Numbered from the stretch's first letter, positions 11,755-22,729 are shown. The stretch is 64,000 nucleotides of DNA from Gigaspora margarita (GCA_009809945.1 WTPW01002224.1:34847-98846), one strand, 5' to 3'. Translations and numbers: made by a program. Notes: a model not told the origin generated them from the letters alone.

Positions 11755-12514
11755 TAGGCCTCCGCATGGGCCAGGGCTACCCACGGGTACCCTAAGGGTA
11801 GTACCACTAGGGCCGGGCTTGGGCATCAAATTACAAACCCTAGGGCAGGGTAGGGCTAAGAATCGCAGGCCCTTTATTATATGGGTAGGACTTGGGTACC
11901 AGCCCATATGCCCGTAGGGTAGCCCATTATACATGCACATGACTATCCACCAATTAAAACCAGGGACGGTGAATAATATCGATTTGTATCGATCATATAT
12001 AAAACGATAATTTTAGGCCAAAACATGGGGAAATCAATATTTTCGCAAATTTTAATGCAGTGTAACAATATGCACTTGGGCAAAATTAAGGTATAATTCG
12101 GGCCGGGCAATATAAATTTGCTAACTTGAAACATTGATAAGCTTCTGTAAAATAGACAATCAACAAGCACGAAAGAAATTTTAGTTACTGATCACGTTAT
12201 ATCATGTTATCTGTAACTGTTGTACAAAATTTTGCATTCTAATTGGCCAATCATGGGTATATCGTATAAATCGATATTTTTGACCATACCAATCGATATT
12301 TTTGCAAAATCAAATCGATATTATTCACCGTCCCTGATTAAAACTTATATTAATATTAAGCCCGTGGGTACCCATGGGTACCCGCGGGCTTTAAGGGCCG
12401 GGTAGGGTATCAATTTTGGTAAGGGTAAGGACTTGGAGATTAAGCCCGTTAATAAACGGGTAGGGCTAGGGTAGGGCTAGGGTATTACTACTACCCGGCC
12501 CATGCGGAGGCCTA
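11755..12514. mobile_element. hAT-type non-autonomous element with 8-bp target duplication ATATAGGC
   Basis: TIR TAGGCCTCCGCATGGGCC is present at 11,755 and as its reverse complement ending at 12,514. ATATAGGC flanks both ends exactly (11,747-11,754; 12,515-12,522). An 8-bp duplication plus a TAGG start is the hAT signature. The interior is GC-richer than its surroundings, with many GGGTAGGG, CCCATGGGTACCC and GCCCGTGGG motifs and no transposase. Another hAT-type element is inserted within it at 11,961. Without that insert the element is about 376 bp. Confidence 0.85.
11961..12336. mobile_element. hAT-type MITE nested in the element at 11,755-12,514
   Basis: A perfect 26-bp TIR beginning CAGGGACGGTGAATAATATC is present at both ends. 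The 8-bp duplication ATTAAAAC is exact at 11,953-11,960 and 12,337-12,344. Length 376 bp, no coding sequence. Several ATCGATATT motifs lie inside the right end (12,265-12,330), possibly subterminal binding repeats. Confidence 0.92.
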
Positions 12515-12522
12515 ATATAGGC

Positions 12523-12745
12523 ACGGGATGGAATTGGATAGGCACAGGTCATTTTCGCACAGGTCAAGGTCAGATTTGTATGGGTGAGGCCTGAGTTGGT
12601 TCAGATTCAGTGGACTGTGTGGGACAGTGTGCCCATGCCAATTGGACCATAAATGGCAGCAGTTTAGTAACCAAATCGGCACAGGATTTGGCATGGGTAA
12701 TGAACGTAAATTTATGTGCCACTGCTATAATGATTTGGATTAACT
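12523..12745 (+). other. GC-richer unassigned stretch
   Basis: Contains repeated AGGCACGGGAT/AGGCACAGGTC/GGCACAGGATTTGGC motifs, probably the remains of a degenerate repeat. No gene found. Confidence 0.35.
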
Positions 12746-12749
12746 TTTT

Positions 12750-13040
12750 TTTTTCTTTTTCTTTTCCTCTTTTTCCCATTCTTTTCTTTTCCTTTTCTTT
12801 CTCTTTCCTTTTCTTTCTCATTTCCCTTCCTTTCCTCGTTACTTTTCTCTTTTTCTTTTCTTTAATATTCTCTTTTCCTATCCTTTTATTTCCTTTCCTT
12901 TTCACTTTCACTTTCTTTTCTCTTTCATCTCCTTTTATCTTTTTCATTTCTTTTCTCTTTTTCATTTCTTTTTCCCTTTTCGTTTCTTTCTCCTTCCTTT
13001 TCTTTTCCTTCTATTTTCCTTTTCTCTCTCTTTTTTTTCC
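12750..13040 (+). repeat. Second polypyrimidine tract, about 290 bp
   Basis: C/T-rich on the same strand and with the same TTTTCTTTTCC units as the tract at 11,150-11,740. Frames through it are low-complexity artefacts. Confidence 0.9.
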
Positions 13041-13350
13041 AATAACGAAGTTAAAAATTGGTTTAGTGCATTGTATCAGTGATAAACAGTAAAGTAGCAT
13101 TATATAATGAGGTATACTCGCCAAATTACACCATTTTAAATAGAGCTGCTAAAATCACATTTCTATATTAAACATCAATGAGCATTGTGACACAAGTTGA
13201 TAAGCAAACCCACTCCAAGCTAGCAAGTACGTCTCTCATTTCACACTTTCCCCATCACATATTCTTAATTCCTGCTGTTTTACAAACTCATTTTCTAATT
13301 TTTCCGTTTACTTTTTTTTTTCGAAATTAATCGGGGGGGACGGGTGGGAT

Positions 13351-13553
13351 CCCACGAAAGAGCCAGACCAAAGTCAGGCAGCGAAGAAAAAGCACTTATC
13401 GTTCCAAAAATACTTTCTCAACCTTTTATATTCCATCTTTTTCCATCTAATTCCCTAACTAACTATAAATAGTAATTCCATAATGGCTTTGTTACATGTG
13501 AAGATCCTCGCGATAATAACCTTAGCATGACTTTCGTCATGCTTCAGGTTATT
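13351..13553 (+). repeat. 203-bp direct repeat, copy 1 (left of the assembly gap)
   Basis: Starts CCCACGAAAGAGCCAGACC and ends with a small hairpin, AGCATGACTTTCGTCATGCT, then CAGGTTATT. Identical to 15,417-15,619 apart from one base that I can see (AAGCAC versus AAGCTC). Function unknown; no tRNA or rRNA signature recognised. Confidence 0.9.
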
Positions 13554-13705
13554 ATTCTCGCTCGGATCAATTTATTGACATTATGGAAAAAACACAGTGG
13601 GAGAAAAAAGAGAATCGTTGAGTCAAAAATGGTCTTATTAAACTAGCCAAATTAATTTTCATTTTATAAGTTTTTTAAATTCTTCTCTTTTTTTTTTTTT
13701 TTTTT

Positions 13706-14434
13706 NNNNNNNNNNNNNNNNNNNNNNNNNNNNNNNNNNNNNNNNNNNNNNNNNNNNNNNNNNNNNNNNNNNNNNNNNNNNNNNNNNNNNNNNNNNNNNN
13801 NNNNNNNNNNNNNNNNNNNNNNNNNNNNNNNNNNNNNNNNNNNNNNNNNNNNNNNNNNNNNNNNNNNNNNNNNNNNNNNNNNNNNNNNNNNNNNNNNNNN
13901 NNNNNNNNNNNNNNNNNNNNNNNNNNNNNNNNNNNNNNNNNNNNNNNNNNNNNNNNNNNNNNNNNNNNNNNNNNNNNNNNNNNNNNNNNNNNNNNNNNNN
14001 NNNNNNNNNNNNNNNNNNNNNNNNNNNNNNNNNNNNNNNNNNNNNNNNNNNNNNNNNNNNNNNNNNNNNNNNNNNNNNNNNNNNNNNNNNNNNNNNNNNN
14101 NNNNNNNNNNNNNNNNNNNNNNNNNNNNNNNNNNNNNNNNNNNNNNNNNNNNNNNNNNNNNNNNNNNNNNNNNNNNNNNNNNNNNNNNNNNNNNNNNNNN
14201 NNNNNNNNNNNNNNNNNNNNNNNNNNNNNNNNNNNNNNNNNNNNNNNNNNNNNNNNNNNNNNNNNNNNNNNNNNNNNNNNNNNNNNNNNNNNNNNNNNNN
14301 NNNNNNNNNNNNNNNNNNNNNNNNNNNNNNNNNNNNNNNNNNNNNNNNNNNNNNNNNNNNNNNNNNNNNNNNNNNNNNNNNNNNNNNNNNNNNNNNNNNN
14401 NNNNNNNNNNNNNNNNNNNNNNNNNNNNNNNNNN
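13706..14434. other. Assembly gap (729 N) bounded by poly(T)
   Basis: Ns from 13,706 to 14,434, with T-runs of 19 and 25 bases on the two sides. The 310-residue frame across it on the minus strand is an artefact of translating Ns and poly(A). Confidence 1.
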
Positions 14435-14459
14435 TTTTTTTTTTTTTTTTTTTTTTTTT

Positions 14460-15416
14460 ATGGGTCCAATTTTTAGATCGGATAGTAGACCCGGGTTCTG
14501 AGCAATGCCCCTTCCAATTACACGAAAGGTTTTGCTTGCACGCTCTAATTTGGAATTATTCGGTCTGGGAATTAGAGGTAAATGTGAGTTATGCACGGTC
14601 GAACTGACATGAGATATGCCACCATCCTGGGAATCTCCGTAAGCCGTTAAGTTTGTGTGGCTTGGCGCTGGTTGGTGGTTTATCGCTTGTACGATGTAGG
14701 TCCGACGTCCATGTGAACATGGTGAACATGTGATTTTTTTTTTTGTGAATGCGATTATAAAATGGCTGTTTCAAGGAGGGCTGTGAATTGTTCGTCTTCA
14801 GCTGAATTTGTGATTGTCAGTTTGCCTTTGTTCTCATGTGACCCTTATCGGGTTAGTCATTGCTATAAACAGAAGTTTATTAACTCATAGTCGCCTAGGT
14901 TTGATTATGCAGACTCAGCCCCGAACTTGATCACACGGATTCGTTCTTGTTTCTGTCACCCTTCTCACGGTGTTATCCCATCCTGCTTATCAAATTTTTG
15001 ATCTATCGACTTAAATCGATTCGAACGATTCCAAATTTTACTTCTTCCATTTGTAAATCATCTCTACTAATAAACGACTAATTCATTTCTCTTCTTTTTT
15101 TTTTTTTTTCAGAATCAAAATCCTATTCGGATATTTTACCACAATATCATTGCAGCATTTTTGTAATTTTTGAAGTTCGTTCTCAAAACCACGTCATTAC
15201 TCATGTATAAAGATCTGTATCTTGACAATTGCTGAATGCTTTTGACTATTTTAGCATTTGAAGATTAACCAATTTTAATGATTATATTAAATCTTCTTGG
15301 TTAACAAAAGTCCAAAATTATTATTAGAAAGTTTTTCATAAATTTTTACTGTCCTTTTGAATGCATGTAAACTTAGTCCATATTTTGTGTTATGTCTGTT
15401 CAATTTAAATGAGGCA
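14460..15416. other. Unassigned, less AT-rich stretch right of the gap
   Basis: About 14,460-15,000 is noticeably richer in G+C than its surroundings and begins with poly(T), as would the 3' end of a minus-strand retroposon (poly-A on its own strand). I recognise no protein or RNA family in it. 15,000-15,416 is AT-rich with nothing visible. Confidence 0.35.
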
Positions 15417-15619
15417 CCCACGAAAGAGCCAGACCAAAGTCAGGCAGCGAAGAAAAAGCTCTTATCGTTCCAAAAATACTTTCTCAACCTTTTATATTCC
15501 ATCTTTTTCCATCTAATTCCCTAACTAACTATAAATAGTAATTCCATAATGGCTTTGTTACATGTGAAGATCCTCGCGATAATAACCTTAGCATGACTTT
15601 CGTCATGCTTCAGGTTATT
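15417..15619 (+). repeat. 203-bp direct repeat, copy 2 (right of the assembly gap)
   Basis: Same sequence and orientation as 13,351-13,553, about 2.07 kb apart, with one visible mismatch. Immediately followed by the dispersed repeat at 15,620. Confidence 0.9.
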
Positions 15620-15850
15620 TTGCGTTAGACCAAATTTAACCTTCGAAATTTTGACAACCTCGTAATCACGAAATCAATTTGACAGTTTAATCATAATTGT
15701 CAAATCTGTCTAACGTTATCTGTGGGATTATGGACTTTCAGGATTTAAAATAGTAATTTCTTCGATATAATACCCAGAAGTTAAAAACAAATTTATACTT
15801 TTTGTCAGTCAACTTTTTGACTGCCTACTTGCATAAATCTTGGCGAAAGC
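15620..15850 (+). repeat. Dispersed repeat, related to 29,090-29,330
   Basis: GACAGTTTAATCATAATTGTCA followed by a CTGTCTAACGTTATC-type stretch, GATTTAAA and CCAGAAGTTAAAAA is matched in order by GACAGTTTAATCATAATTATCA, GATTTAAAT and TTCAGAAGTTAAAAA upstream of the TPR-kinase gene. Diverged; no coding. Confidence 0.5.
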
Positions 15851-16389
15851 CACTGACAAAACATTTACATGACTTATACTTTAGCCTTATTGTAACGGAA
15901 TTGGGAGAGCGATAAAACAATATAGACAATAGTGCCAATTTAAAGCTCCAACCGATTACGGGATTAAGGGAATAAGGCTAGTAAAAGGGAGTTTTATAAT
16001 GGTAAAGGGTTAATGTAGCGAAATGATACTGGGTTATAAAGGTAATAAGGAATAATGGGGTATTACTGTATTTAAAATATCTATGATCCGGGTTGATTAT
16101 CAGGATAATCACGACACGGGAGATTTATACAAAATTCAAATAGGGTCAGAATCACGCGAGTAATTTAAAAGAATTAACAAAACTTGTCACACAGAATTCG
16201 AGTTATAATAAGCCAATACGAAGTTACAAGTCAATTCAGTTCGTCGAATTGAGTCTCGTAAGGTTTATTAAGGTTAAAGTCGAATTCAAAAGATAAGGGT
16301 TTTACTTTTATTATTATCTTGCATTTTTAAATTGAACGTCAAACTTTTTTTATCTTTATTAAAATTCGAAGGTCTTATATACATGTTAT

Positions 16390-16560
16390 TTTTCCAGAGC
16401 GTTTACGCTCTATTTTGACGTATTCGCTTTAATTTGAGCGTGTCGTTCTTTTCTACGCGTGTACGCTCCAATTTGAACGTATATGCTTATGGTGCGATAT
16501 TTACAGGTTTGTGTAATCGCGTATACGTGATATTTTGGGTGTATACGTATACTTGCCGCA
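16390..16560 (+). repeat. CpG-containing degenerate minisatellite (TACGCTCCAATTTGAACGTAT)
   Basis: About four imperfect units of 35-45 bp, each with a GTACGCTC/GTTTACGCTC motif followed by YAATTTGAACGT or TATTTTGACGT. CpG is frequent here, against a CpG-poor background. Confidence 0.55.
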
Positions 16561-16564
16561 AAAA

Positions 16565-16715
16565 CTACTCGTCCCAAATCCCAAATCACAAATCCCAATT
16601 TTATTATGTTTGGGATTGGGATTTGGGATTTGGGCTTTGGGACAATTTTACTATGTTTGGGATTTGGGATTTGGGAGGGATTTTGGGAGTTTGTAGTTTG
16701 GGCGGTATGTATATG
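16565..16715. repeat. GGGATTTGGG repeat forming an inverted element
   Basis: CCCAAATCCCAAATC at the left and two blocks of GGGATTTGGGATTTGGG at the right are separated by TTTTATTATG and TTTTACTATG spacers. The outer ends (AAAACTACTCGTCCC and GGGAGTTTGTAGTTT) are roughly complementary. The four-run G blocks could form quadruplexes (inference). Overlapping frames at 16,410-16,772 are products of the repeat. Confidence 0.6.
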
Positions 16716-16739
16716 TATACGCTCTTGCATGGGTTAAGC

Positions 16740-17980
16740 CACCGAGCCCCTTTACGTTATTTGTGCATATGATTTAAAAATTTTTACAACATAAAAACTT
16801 AAATAAAAATATTTCGTTACATTATACAAGATCGAATATTAGGGTGTTGCAAAGTTAACATTAGAGAATTATATTTTATTTTCCAATTTATAATACAACG
16901 CAGTAAAAATACTATTGAAAAAAAATCCTATTTATTTTTGAAATGTGTCACTTATTTGTTAACTTTGAAACCCCCATTATCGTTATGTAAATTGATGATT
17001 ATTTACTATAAACGTTGACGTTTGTTTTATTCAGTAAGCAGATGTATACCGAAATCTGTACAAGGTTGCGCATCTTATAAATTCAAAATAAAATTACCGG
17101 TAACAGATAGAATACATTTTCAATTAATTCAAAAAAAAAAAAAACATTTTCAATTACTTCAATTAAAAGCCATGATTTTAATTTTATCTGCTTCGGCAAT
17201 GCTTTTGATAAATTGGTTTTCATATTTGCGCATATTATAATAACTAGACTAATGCTTTCATATCTTTGAAGCTTGTACCATAGAATTTAGTTTATAAAGA
17301 TGGACACAATGGCGTATCATTTAATAATAAATTTCTTGTGTGAATGTCGTAGTTTTTGATATAAGTTTACACTTATTTGATATAAATTTTTATTCAGCGT
17401 TCGCGAAAGAATTTTTGATGTAGATTTAGAAATCGGTTAAATTCGATTTCTTTTTTTTTTTTTAATGCATTACGCAAATAAAGAGATTAATAAAAATCTA
17501 AATAAAGCAAAGCATATCATCGGATTAATATCTTAATGATTCTCTGCGTCTAATCATTGTAGCGTACTGATCAAATTTTTTAAAGTATGTATTATGTTAG
17601 GTTTACGTCTACTGTATATTAAGACTAGCGTTAGTAAAATATATAATATATAGTGAACTCGCTTAAACAAAATTTTTTTTTTTTAAAGAACTAAAGATGG
17701 TTTCTTAGAGAAATAGAGTTTTCTTAGTCATATTATGTTACACCTGGTCTCGAATTCTGATTTAGTTGCGCCACAAATTTATGAATTGGTGGCGATAATG
17801 TGATTGTTGTGGATATAGATTGTAGTTAGGTCACATACCTATTATTAATTTTTCGGGTTATCCAGTTATGTAATTTCATCCTGTTTGATTCACGGGTCCA
17901 TTTTTTTTTTTGATTCATAAATAAAGGTCCACGTTTTTGTTAGGGTTAGAAGGGCTGTATAATATGAGTTAGTATTAAAA
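16740..17980. other. Unassigned AT-rich stretch
   Basis: No frame above 72 codons and no domain recognised. Contains several homopolymer T/A runs. Nothing else I can support. Confidence 0.4.
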
Positions 17981-17986
17981 AAGTGT

Positions 17987-18066
17987 TGAATCAAAAAGAT
18001 ATCTCTAACCAAAGAATTTTTTTTTATGAATCAAAAAGATATCTCTAACCAAAGAATTTTTTTTTA
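17987..18066 (+). repeat. Tandem duplication of about 41 bp
   Basis: GAATCAAAAAGATATCTCTAACCAAAGAA followed by a T-run is present twice in direct succession. Confidence 0.85.
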
Positions 18067-18719
18067 ATCTGAAGTCTCAATCAGAATAAGCAGATAGCAA
18101 TAATTGTATTTCTCATAAAATTTAAGCTCAGTTAATGATTAAAAATAAAAACGAAAAAAAAAAATGTATGTGATTCCAAATAATGATAAAGGCAATTCAT
18201 AAATCGAAACTATTTGATATTCTCTTAATTTTAACATTAGAGATCACGTACGTATGTAAATATCTTTATAACTATGGTACACGTAGCTTAAAGAGATTTG
18301 CTAATTATCCTCCAAGTTCCCATTGAACGAAACAAATTCATCATGATCAGAATGGCAATAAATTTCACTAATACGTTTATTAAAAAAATTTTTAATAATA
18401 ATTTTACGTTTAATACTAAGATTTTGTTTCTTTGTGATTAGCGCATTTTTTTTAAGCTTTTAGTAAATTATCTTCGATAAACAATTAACAATTTTATCGA
18501 ATATTGATTGTATCATTATCAACAAAATCAACAAATATGAACTTGAGACATTTTAAGTATTGTCAATTATTTTTGAAGTAAATATGATGGTTTAATAGAG
18601 TATGCTATATTTAATTACAAGCAAGTTTGTAAACTTAACAAATTTATTCTCTTGAAAAAAAAATACCGAACAAAAAACTATAAAAAATTTCTTGATTGTA
18701 TCGAAAATACTTATTTTTT

Positions 18720-19090
18720 ATTAATGTTTTCGATTATTTTAATATTTTTACTAGAAAAAGAACTTTGAAAGTGTATAAATAAATACTCTTATTTTCGTTA
18801 AGATTTTGATATTTTCGGTTTATTTTTACTAGAAAAAGAACATTGGAAGTGCATAAATAATAATTTGCTTCATTTTTACAAACAAACATATTGTGAATTT
18901 CTTTTCTTATTTTGTTAATATTTTTGATTATTTTCGGTTGATTTTTTACTAACAAAAGAATTCTAGAGCTGTATAAATAATGCTTAAAATTACTTTTGCA
19001 AATAAAAATAGTTTAGTTTTTTATTCTTATTTTCGTTATTTTGATTTATGCGTAATTAATATTTTCGCGTCTTTTGCAAACAAAAATATT
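18720..19090. repeat. Degenerate tandem repeat, unit about 95-105 bp
   Basis: Three to four units share TTTTTACTAGAAAAAGAAC, then TATAAATAA, then TTATTTTCGTTA and GATTATTTTCGG. The minus frame at 18,734-18,955 contains the same peptide twice (VLFLVKI), which reflects the DNA repeat and is not evidence of a gene. Confidence 0.6.
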
Positions 19091-19501
19091 TGGATTGATC
19101 TTTTTTTTTAATCCAATTCGAGACAGTATTTCATACATTCAATCTAACTTGGGGAAAAATTAGGATTCCAAGCCTGAAGGTATCAAATTATTGTCGCAGA
19201 TTAAAATGAAATAAGAGGCATAAGAGATTTCTATATAAACCTTAAAATCCACTTATACTTGCTTATCATAAAATCTACCCAACTCTAAATAGTGCCCTCC
19301 AAACTTATGTATTTTTCGATGGCATGTTCATTTACACTATTCCTCATTTCAATTTTAATCTATCATAATCTTCACTTCTAAGTGAAGATCTTGAGGTTGC
19401 TGATTATTTTTGCACGGTAAATATAGACGTTCTTTCGAAGCTAGAAATAGCTTTCACATAATTTTTTATAAGTGAAACATACGTTCTCAAAATATATAAA
19501 T

Positions 19502-20170
19502 TAGTTACCCGGGCAATTTATTTATATCTGTCCTTATATCGAAGGGAGTGATACAAAATCACTACAAATCCAAACAGGGAAATTAGCCAATAGGAGAACG
19601 TAAAATGTGATGATCCCGGACAGAGACCCGTAAAAATTTGTATATAAATTAATACAAATTAATGTAAATTTAGATTGATTACACAAATTAAAACAAATTT
19701 CTAAAGGTAAAATTCACGTGTATTCTATAAATTTGATTGACTAATAATGTCGGATAGTGTGCTGAATTAAGTTTCCAAAAGAGAAATGAATGAACATAAT
19801 GACGAGCAGGGTTAAAACAGTAAATTTTTGATGTTTCTGAAACAAATCGCAAATTAATATAAAGTTAATATCTTATTACAAATTAATATAAATTTTTGCA
19901 ATAACACAAATAAAGATTTTGTATAACACAAAAAATTTTTACGGGTTTCTGATCCCGGATCAGCCCGACACGTGAGCAAAGTGTTTAAACCTGCCTTGGG
20001 GCACTAATTAAAATGACGGGAATGAAATTTTACATATGGAAACTGATTATTTATTTCTATCGCCTCTAACCCTAACCCTAAACTTTATTTCACAAACTTA
20101 GCTTATTACGTTGAATTCCTTTTTTGGGTTTGTATCACTCGCAAAAATAAGTATTCCCGAGTAAGTGTCG
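19502..20170. mobile_element. Inverted-repeat element with embedded CCCTAACCCTAA (copy 3)
   Basis: The left end carries ACCCGGGCAATTTATTTAT and GAGTGATACAAA; the right end carries their approximate complements (TTTGTATCACTC, AAAAATAAGTATTCCCGAG). Inside, CCTTGGGGCACTAATTAAAA (about 19,994) is followed by CCTCTAACCCTAACCCTAAA (about 20,065). A hAT MITE (19,621-19,951) was inserted into it. Confidence 0.5.
19621..19951. mobile_element. hAT-type MITE, target duplication ATCCCGGA
   Basis: TIR CAGAGACCCGTAAAAATTT at the left, with its complement (one mismatch, CAGAAACCCG) ending at 19,951. The exact 8-bp duplication ATCCCGGA lies at 19,613-19,620 and 19,952-19,959. 331 bp, AT-rich interior with ACAAATTAATATAAAT motifs, no coding. 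Confidence 0.9.
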
Positions 20171-20624
20171 AGCTTTGACCTAAATTAAGCAAAATATGGT
20201 ATGACACTATGCAGTAGTGTTCCGCATGATTCGGACTGGGCGGTCTTTTTAAAGATCCGGACCCGGTCCGAACGTTGATTAGGATCTAAAGTTAGGGTCC
20301 GAACTCGTATCACTTAGATCCGCATCCGGTCCAGATCCGTGAAATCTAAAAAAAAAAAAAAAACGATTGCAGCTGTTGTTTCATAAGTTGATAAAAATTA
20401 GCCGAATGATTTTTCGTTAACCCGTGACAAAGCCACAGTAAGACTTTTATTTTATAAATAAAATTAATACTGTATAAAATATATTTAAACGAATAAATAA
20501 ATAAATTATATATTTATGAATTGAATTAGTAAATATATAATAATAAATTAAATTATTTATATTTATGAAACAGCCAATAAGCAATCAGTATTGTTCTAAT
20601 AGGACCGGACCGGATATTACCCGG

Positions 20625-21136
20625 TGTTAACCTGGTTATACCTCCGGAAATCGAGGTTAATGGGGCAACTGTCGACAGGGAGTCACATGGTACAGAAACA
20701 CGAACTGTGCCATGATATATCGTAGTTGTTAGTATTTAATTTAGCGGGAGGGTTTACGTTATGGTGATTTGTCAATGTAAAAGAGCGCGTGATGTAATTT
20801 ATAGAATTGATAGTTATAATAAAGTGTCTTTTTATTTATAATAAAGAGATGTAATGGCAAACATGCCTACAAAGTGGAGCGAATATCGCCTGTATATATA
20901 CAAAAATGTTTAATAGTAGAAAGTTCTGACATTTATGCCAGAACTGTTAGATCTATCATTTATGCCAGTTCTTCCATATCCATCATTTATGCCAGTTCTT
21001 TTTGATTTGTCATTTATGGCAGAAACGACTGATATGACAGAAATGACAGGTCTGTCATTTTGGGCGCAGCAACCTCGTGACCTAATTTCGCCCCGTGATT
21101 TACCTGATTTAACAGGGGCCTTTATTAGGGGTAACA
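20625..21136 (-). repeat. 3' LTR of the gypsy element
   Basis: 512 bp, starting TGTTAACCTGG and ending GGGGTAACA as read on the plus strand. By eye it differs from the other LTR at about 17 positions, nearly all transitions. The tandem motif TCATTTATGCCAGTTCT recurs three to four times at about 20,930-21,010. The open frames across it, which also appear in the other LTR, are not genes. Confidence 0.95.
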
Positions 21137-21149
21137 ATCTCCTCCCTTA
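21137..21149 (-). other. Polypurine tract of the gypsy element
   Basis: On the minus strand the sequence directly before the 3' LTR is TAAGGGAGGAGAT, the expected position and composition for the plus-strand DNA primer of an LTR retrotransposon. Confidence 0.75.
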
Positions 21150-21689
21150 GTCACAAGTTCCATGAGTTAGTTGATCAAGATCTGATAATCGCAAGATCTC
21201 AATTTTACGATTATCCCAAAGTTTAATGATGTAGTTCTAGTAATTTGATCAGTTCCCCACTTCTTAAAAAGGTAGTATGTTCTTGTCACCGCTATATAAT
21301 AGTGTGTAGAGAGTTCATTCTTGCAGAGGGTTCTTTTTGCTGTACTTGAGGGCATTTCCTCGATCAGTTGTCCCAGAAAGTAAGCGAAGGCCAGGGCTTG
21401 TTCTCGTTTTCCTTGCCTTAATAGTTGTTGTAAGTTCGTATATGCAGCATAAACTTGTGTACGGAGATCGATTGTGGGATCATAGGTGGGTATATTAATT
21501 TCAACATTACGTTCAGCAGTATTTAATAAGTTGGTAAGGACTTGTTCGTATGTGTGGACATGATATCTCTTAATTCTACTTTCGGTTCGATCAACCTCTT
21601 CTTTTATTCAATATTTTTCTGTCCTACTAATATCATATCTTCTCTTTCTTGATATTTCTTAATGAGGGAAAGACTCACAGGAGCTGCTA

Positions 21690-22703
21690 TCACCTTTTCT
21701 GTTATGTTCGTAGTTTGTACACTCCTAAAAATGGGGCGTCATGTACGTAATAAGGACCTTTCCACTTTGGTTTCAATTTTCCCATGTGCTTTTGGTCTAA
21801 AGTAGCATCAAACAATAGAACCTTATTGCCGATTTGTATAGTATCCTTTTTGGTTAATTTTTTATCAAATTTGGTTTTATGTTTTAATTGTGCCTTTATA
21901 ATTCATTGATTAGCAATTAATCTATTTTCGCTTAATTCATTTCTAGCACAAACATCCGACCGAGCAGGTTTTCTTCCAAGATTTTGGATGTTTCCTAGCA
22001 CGGGAACTGTGGGCGCCTACTATAAGTCAAATAGAATGGTTCTATTTTGGTGGTTACTTGTTTCATTGTTCGATAAGCAAACAATGTAGATGGTACTAAC
22101 GAATCCCATTCTTGCCCTTGTGTTATAGATTTGGCAAGTGATTCACACAATGTACGATTGAACCTTTCCACCAATCCATTAGTCTGTGGGTAGTACAGTG
22201 TAAAGAATAAATGTTTAATTTTGAACATTTTTAGTAACTCTTTGACCACCTCATTTCTAAAATGAGACCCTCTGTTGGACAGAATTAGTTCTGGGCAACC
22301 ATGTCAGCAAATTATATCCTCGTATAAAAATTTTGAAACTTGTTTGAAATCTGCGGTTGGGATTGGCTTTGCTTCAGGCCATTTTGTTGCATAATTAGTA
22401 GCTACCACTATATAGCGGTTGCCTTGAGTGGACATAGACAACGGTTCTACTATATCTATACCAATTCTTTGAAAAGGCGGACCCACAGGTATTGGCTATA
22501 AGGGTCCTTTAGAAATTTTTCCCCCATTTTTGACAACTGTCACAAGTCTTAACATATTCACGAATACTCTTGTACATCTGTGGCCAGTAGTAGATTTCTT
22601 TAATTTTTCTGAACATTCCGTCGGTACTGAAATGTCCTCTGGTTGGGTGATCATGCATGAGGTATAGTATCAGTTTTACTTCTTCCTCTTTAAGGACTTT
22701 CAA
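21690..22703 (-). pseudogene. Integrase of the gypsy element, broken
   Basis: The integrase would insert the cDNA copy into the genome. In order on the minus strand: a zinc-binding N-terminal segment (22,509-22,703) with HPTRGHF and TCDSCQKW; the catalytic core start (22,304-22,486) with GIDIVEP, carrying the first catalytic Asp; its second acidic position reads VVATNYATKW, where family members usually have Asp, so it is Asn here; then YYPQTNGLVERFNRTL (21,995-22,249) carrying the catalytic Glu; and after further breaks a C-terminal KWKGPYYV module near 21,750, the GPY/F motif of gypsy integrases. Frames are interrupted between each block, and at least one catalytic residue is lost, so the enzyme is dead. 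Confidence 0.9.
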
Positions 22704-22729
22704 TAGTCTTCCTCATGACTGACTCTTTC

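Noticed and set aside
11004..11940. Long Phe/Ser-rich (+) and Lys/Glu-rich (-) frames
   Set aside because: They follow entirely from the polypyrimidine composition, and the same happens at 12,570-13,092.
13664..14596. 310-residue minus-strand frame across the gap
   Set aside because: Made of translated Ns and poly(T)/poly(A); not a gene.
14460..14780. Possible tRNA or rRNA gene in the GC-richer stretch
   Set aside because: I could not find a cloverleaf with A and B boxes or any recognisable rRNA segment.
20910..21150. Open frames on both strands that recur at 28,113-28,461
   Set aside because: They lie in the two LTRs of the gypsy element and repeat because the LTRs do.
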